Part shown: in pieces, positions 8,296 through 10,190 of the stretch | Layout of the letters: the number at the start of each line of letters is the position of its first letter | Numbering within the stretch: the stretch's first letter is position 1 | NCBI GenBank assembly: GCA_000697455.1 | Contig: JNET01031317.1 | Span: 1-10,190 of the forward strand | DNA length: 10,190 nucleotides | Reading direction: 5' to 3' | Source of the DNA: Basidiobolus heterosporus B8920 | Taxonomy: Eukaryota > Basidiobolomycota > Basidiobolomycetes > Basidiobolales > Basidiobolaceae | Made by a program: the position numbers and the translations under genes | Notes under the pieces: generated by a model | Seen by the model: the letters and a program-made list of their open reading frames with translations, nothing else | What the model was told of the DNA's origin: nothing | The model's database searches: none

Positions 8296-9459
8296 ATGAA
8301 ATTTATTACTATTCGGTCTCTTTTGGTTATCTTCGCCCTCTCCTCGGCCTCGGCGATGGTAATTAAGCGTGACCAGGTCCCATATACTGCTAAGGAAAAC
8401 TACTGCAGCGGTTTGGTTGCCAGACTAAACTTTTTCGGTGCTAGGCTGGATGCAAAAGTGTGCATTGGAGAAGAGGGGAAAGTCCCATCTCCTTACGGTG
8501 GAAGAAATCCTAATGACCTTACTTGTGGTGAAGCAGCAATCAGCGCCATAGCTTTTGGAATCGAAGTGGACACTAATCTATGCAGCATTGACAGCAACCC
8601 AGATCCATGTTCCGGTATCGTGGCCAAGCTTGCGGTTCTCGGTATATCGGCTAATATCAACATATGCCTCCATAACATACAAAACACAGGTGTCCCCAAC
8701 CTGAGCGGTGGTAACTCGTGTCCCAACATTGTCGCTGATGCCAACCTACTTGGGTTAAATGTTGATGCCCAGATATGTCTCGGTAGGAATGATGGCGGCA
8801 ACAAAGAACCAACCACCTGCCCTGATATTATTGCCAAACTCGGTATTTTAGGAATCAAGTTGGATGCTTCTATCTGCTTGAACAACATTATAATGGGGAA
8901 CCTGGGACGCTTGTCAGGTGGGAATAGTTGCCCTGATATAGTGGCTGATGCCAATTTGTTAGGAATCAACGTGAATCCTAGGATTTGTTTACGCCCAGTG
9001 ACAGCTGAGAATGGAAATGGGAAAACCTGTCCAGATGTGCTTGCTAAATTGGAATTATTGGGAATTAAGATTGATGCGGATATTTGTCTTGGTAATACGA
9101 ATCTACCCTTACTTTCTGGGGGTAATTCATGTCCAGATGTAGTCGCCGATGCCAATCTCCTGGGAGTCAAGGTGAACACCAACCTCTGCTTTCACCAATC
9201 TGGAAGAAACACCGATGCCAATTCTACTCCCAACTGCCCAACTATTGTCGCCAGTCTAATTAGCTCGGGAATTAATGCCAACGCGTTTGTGTGTCTTGCC
9301 AATGGTGAAGTGCGTAACACTCCTCAAGGACTGCGTCTCCCAAATCTGAATCTACAGGATAATGATGCAGTGTGTAACAACATCCGCCTTCGACTCGATG
9401 CCCTTGGAATCCGAGTTCGTGCTGTTGTCTGCCTCCCTGTGGTCGAAATTAGAGCTTAG
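8296..9459 (+). CDS. Secreted protein of ten C-x18-C repeats, family not recognised
   Basis: Single exon, 387 residues. An N-terminal signal peptide (MKFITIRSLLVIFALSSASA) is followed by MVIKR, whose Lys-Arg looks like a Kex2 processing site before mature DQVPY. The rest is ten repeats, each opening and closing with Cys at exactly 19 residues' distance: 37/56, 77/96, 105/124, 142/161, 175/194, 212/231, 245/264, 279/298, 314/333, 360/379. There are no other cysteines. Each unit reads roughly C-P-D-I-V-A-x4-L-L-G-I-x-V-x-A-x-I-C-L: a likely short helix, a glycine turn and an alternating hydrophobic/polar strand, possibly closed by a disulfide. Linkers are 8-26 residues, rich in Gly, Asn, Ser and Pro; LSGGNSCP occurs three times. 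One N-glycosylation sequon lies at N309. No GPI signal, membrane helix or catalytic motif is seen. A structural, cell-wall or surface-active role is a guess. Coding status and secretion are well supported. Confidence 0.92.
   Translation: MKFITIRSLLVIFALSSASAMVIKRDQVPYTAKENYCSGLVARLNFFGARLDAKVCIGEEGKVPSPYGGRNPNDLTCGEAAISAIAFGIEVDTNLCSIDSNPDPCSGIVAKLAVLGISANINICLHNIQNTGVPNLSGGNSCPNIVADANLLGLNVDAQICLGRNDGGNKEPTTCPDIIAKLGILGIKLDASICLNNIIMGNLGRLSGGNSCPDIVADANLLGINVNPRICLRPVTAENGNGKTCPDVLAKLELLGIKIDADICLGNTNLPLLSGGNSCPDVVADANLLGVKVNTNLCFHQSGRNTDANSTPNCPTIVASLISSGINANAFVCLANGEVRNTPQGLRLPNLNLQDNDAVCNNIRLRLDALGIRVRAVVCLPVVEIRA
8404..9432 (+). repeat. Ten-unit protein repeat array inside the secreted protein gene
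   Basis: The units begin at codons 37, 77, 105, 142, 175, 212, 245, 279, 314 and 360. Units 4, 6 and 8 are one type (SCP-D/N-I/V-VADANLLG). Units 3, 5 and 7 are another (C-x2-I/V-x-AKL-x-LLGI). The central B-A pairs recur every 67-70 residues. Synonymous positions differ widely between copies, so the duplications are not recent. Confidence 0.9.
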
Positions 9460-9519
9460 CTAACATTCTGAAACCTAAAAATGCTTCCTAAATATGTAGA
9501 TTATTGGAAAGATTTATTT

Positions 9520-9525
9520 ATTAAA
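9520..9525 (+). terminator. Poly(A) signal variant ATTAAA of the secreted repeat protein gene
   Basis: ATTAAA lies 60 nt past the stop codon on the same strand, in an AT-rich context. No exact AATAAA occurs in this short convergent interval on the + strand. Confidence 0.45.
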
Positions 9526-9548
9526 CTATTGTCAAAATATTCGTTCAC

Positions 9549-9554
9549 TTTATT
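9549..9554 (-). terminator. Polyadenylation signal AATAAA of the O-methyltransferase gene
   Basis: TTTATT on the + strand reads AATAAA on the minus strand, 59 nt past the methyltransferase stop. It lies only 24 bp from the opposing gene's ATTAAA, so the two convergent transcripts probably overlap or nearly meet. Confidence 0.55.
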
Positions 9555-9613
9555 GGTCAATATTACATGAGCATATATGGATAGTTAACAACAAGTAGTC
9601 TCCGCTTGTCGTC

Positions 9614-10190
9614 TTATTTTCGTACCTTTTGAATTAGATTGAGCCCATCAAACAATGGCAGTATCACCTGCTCGGTTCGTGGGTCGTGGGATACGTATTC
9701 ATTGAACCTATGCATCGCTTGAGCTGCTTTCATTTTCTTGGTGCCTATAGGATCAGTAGCGACTAAGGGCACTTCACCTCGAAATAAAACTAACAAAATA
9801 AGTTCTTGGCCTGATCATCAACACCTAATTAGCATACCATTATCTGCCACAATTAAGCCCTCATCGGCTAGCAAGTTTTGCTCAAGGATTGTCTCATAGT
9901 ACTGAACATAACCGCCCTTGTTGGCATCTAATAAGTAGCAGAAATTAACGAGATATTCTAAAAAACCGAGGTAAAATCAACGTACCAAGAAAGATCAGAT
10001 CAAATTGTGTTCCTTGTGGAAATGCTTCGAGTCTGTATGTGTTAAAAGATTGAGTGCCTTTCTTCAAGACAAAAATATTTGCTACTTATTACGTTTTCTG
10101 TGCTGGTCCTACGATTAATTCTATCGTGTTGCGCTTGTCAAAAGCTTGGAAAGTTTCCTTCGCAACCTTTGCTGCTGTTTCATCAGCTTC
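9614..10190 (-). CDS. Class I SAM-dependent O-methyltransferase (caffeoyl-CoA OMT-like), 5' part beyond the window
   Basis: Four exons are visible: 10190-10093 (continuing beyond the edge), 10032-9986, 9927-9838 and 9789-9614. They are separated by introns of 60, 58 and 48 nt and give the C-terminal 136 residues of a family of about 220-250. The fold's later half is clear: the glutamate after strand 2 with its helix (EADETAAKVAKETFQAF), RNTIELIVGPA, then FDLIFLDANKGGYVQYYE. IVADNVLFRGEV, with the Asp-Asn metal pair, comes next, and the end is DPRTEQVILPLFDGLNL. These enzymes move a methyl group from SAM to a catechol-type hydroxyl, using a divalent metal. The usual DADK motif reads DANK here, so the second acidic residue is Asn. 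The effect is unclear because the first Asp and the Asp-Asn pair are kept. Substrate and pathway cannot be told. Confidence 0.92.

Noticed and set aside
8493-9182. A 229-codon open frame antisense to the secreted repeat protein
   Set aside because: It runs opposite to the repeats, with matching periodicity, and simply mirrors their codon pattern. It has no signal, domain or plausible composition of its own.
1-10190. Transposon, virus-derived element, CRISPR array or operon-like cluster
   Set aside because: No reverse transcriptase, integrase, transposase, capsid-like or terminal repeat signal was seen. The genes are unrelated eukaryotic genes with their own introns and poly(A) signals.

Overview
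The window is intron-rich, compact nuclear DNA from a fungus, most likely an early-diverging (non-Dikarya) lineage. It holds six protein genes in about 10 kb. At least 28 spliceosomal introns can be placed by protein homology, with a 29th tentative. Nearly all are 48-100 nt, use GT..AG, and many carry a CTAAC/TTAAC-type branch point. The fungal assignment rests on a CBP4-type bc1 assembly factor, an animal/fungal-type ribosomal protein eL36 and this intron style. A half-size ABCA transporter, a class I recall as missing from yeasts and most Dikarya, suggests an early-diverging lineage. The species cannot be named from the sequence.

Layout, left to right: (1) the 3' part of a replication factor C small subunit (human RFC2 / yeast Rfc4 type), + strand, 1-1148; (2) a G-rich intergenic region with telomere-type repeats and a G-quadruplex motif; (3) a small two-exon CBP4-like gene, + strand, 1474-1809; (4) a half-size ABCA transporter of about 20-21 exons on the - strand, 2079 to about 6381 or 6490, convergent with CBP4; (5) a gene-free AT-rich stretch of about 670 bp; (6) a two-exon RPL36 gene on the - strand, 7163-7799, whose 325-nt intron is far longer than any other here; (7) a divergent promoter region with a TATA box; (8) an intronless gene for a secreted protein made of ten cysteine-bracketed repeats, + strand, 8296-9459; (9) the 3' part of a class I (CCoAOMT-like) O-methyltransferase gene, - strand, 9614 to the window edge.

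The genes do not form a pathway. Three are housekeeping (DNA replication clamp loading, respiratory complex III assembly, ribosome). One is a membrane lipid-type ABC transporter, one a small-molecule methyltransferase, and one an unrecognised secreted repeat protein. The secreted protein is the most unusual item. All 20 of its cysteines form ten C-x18-C units, and the central units alternate between two types, which points to growth by duplication of a two-unit module. No transposon, virus-derived element, tRNA, rRNA or CRISPR array was seen.
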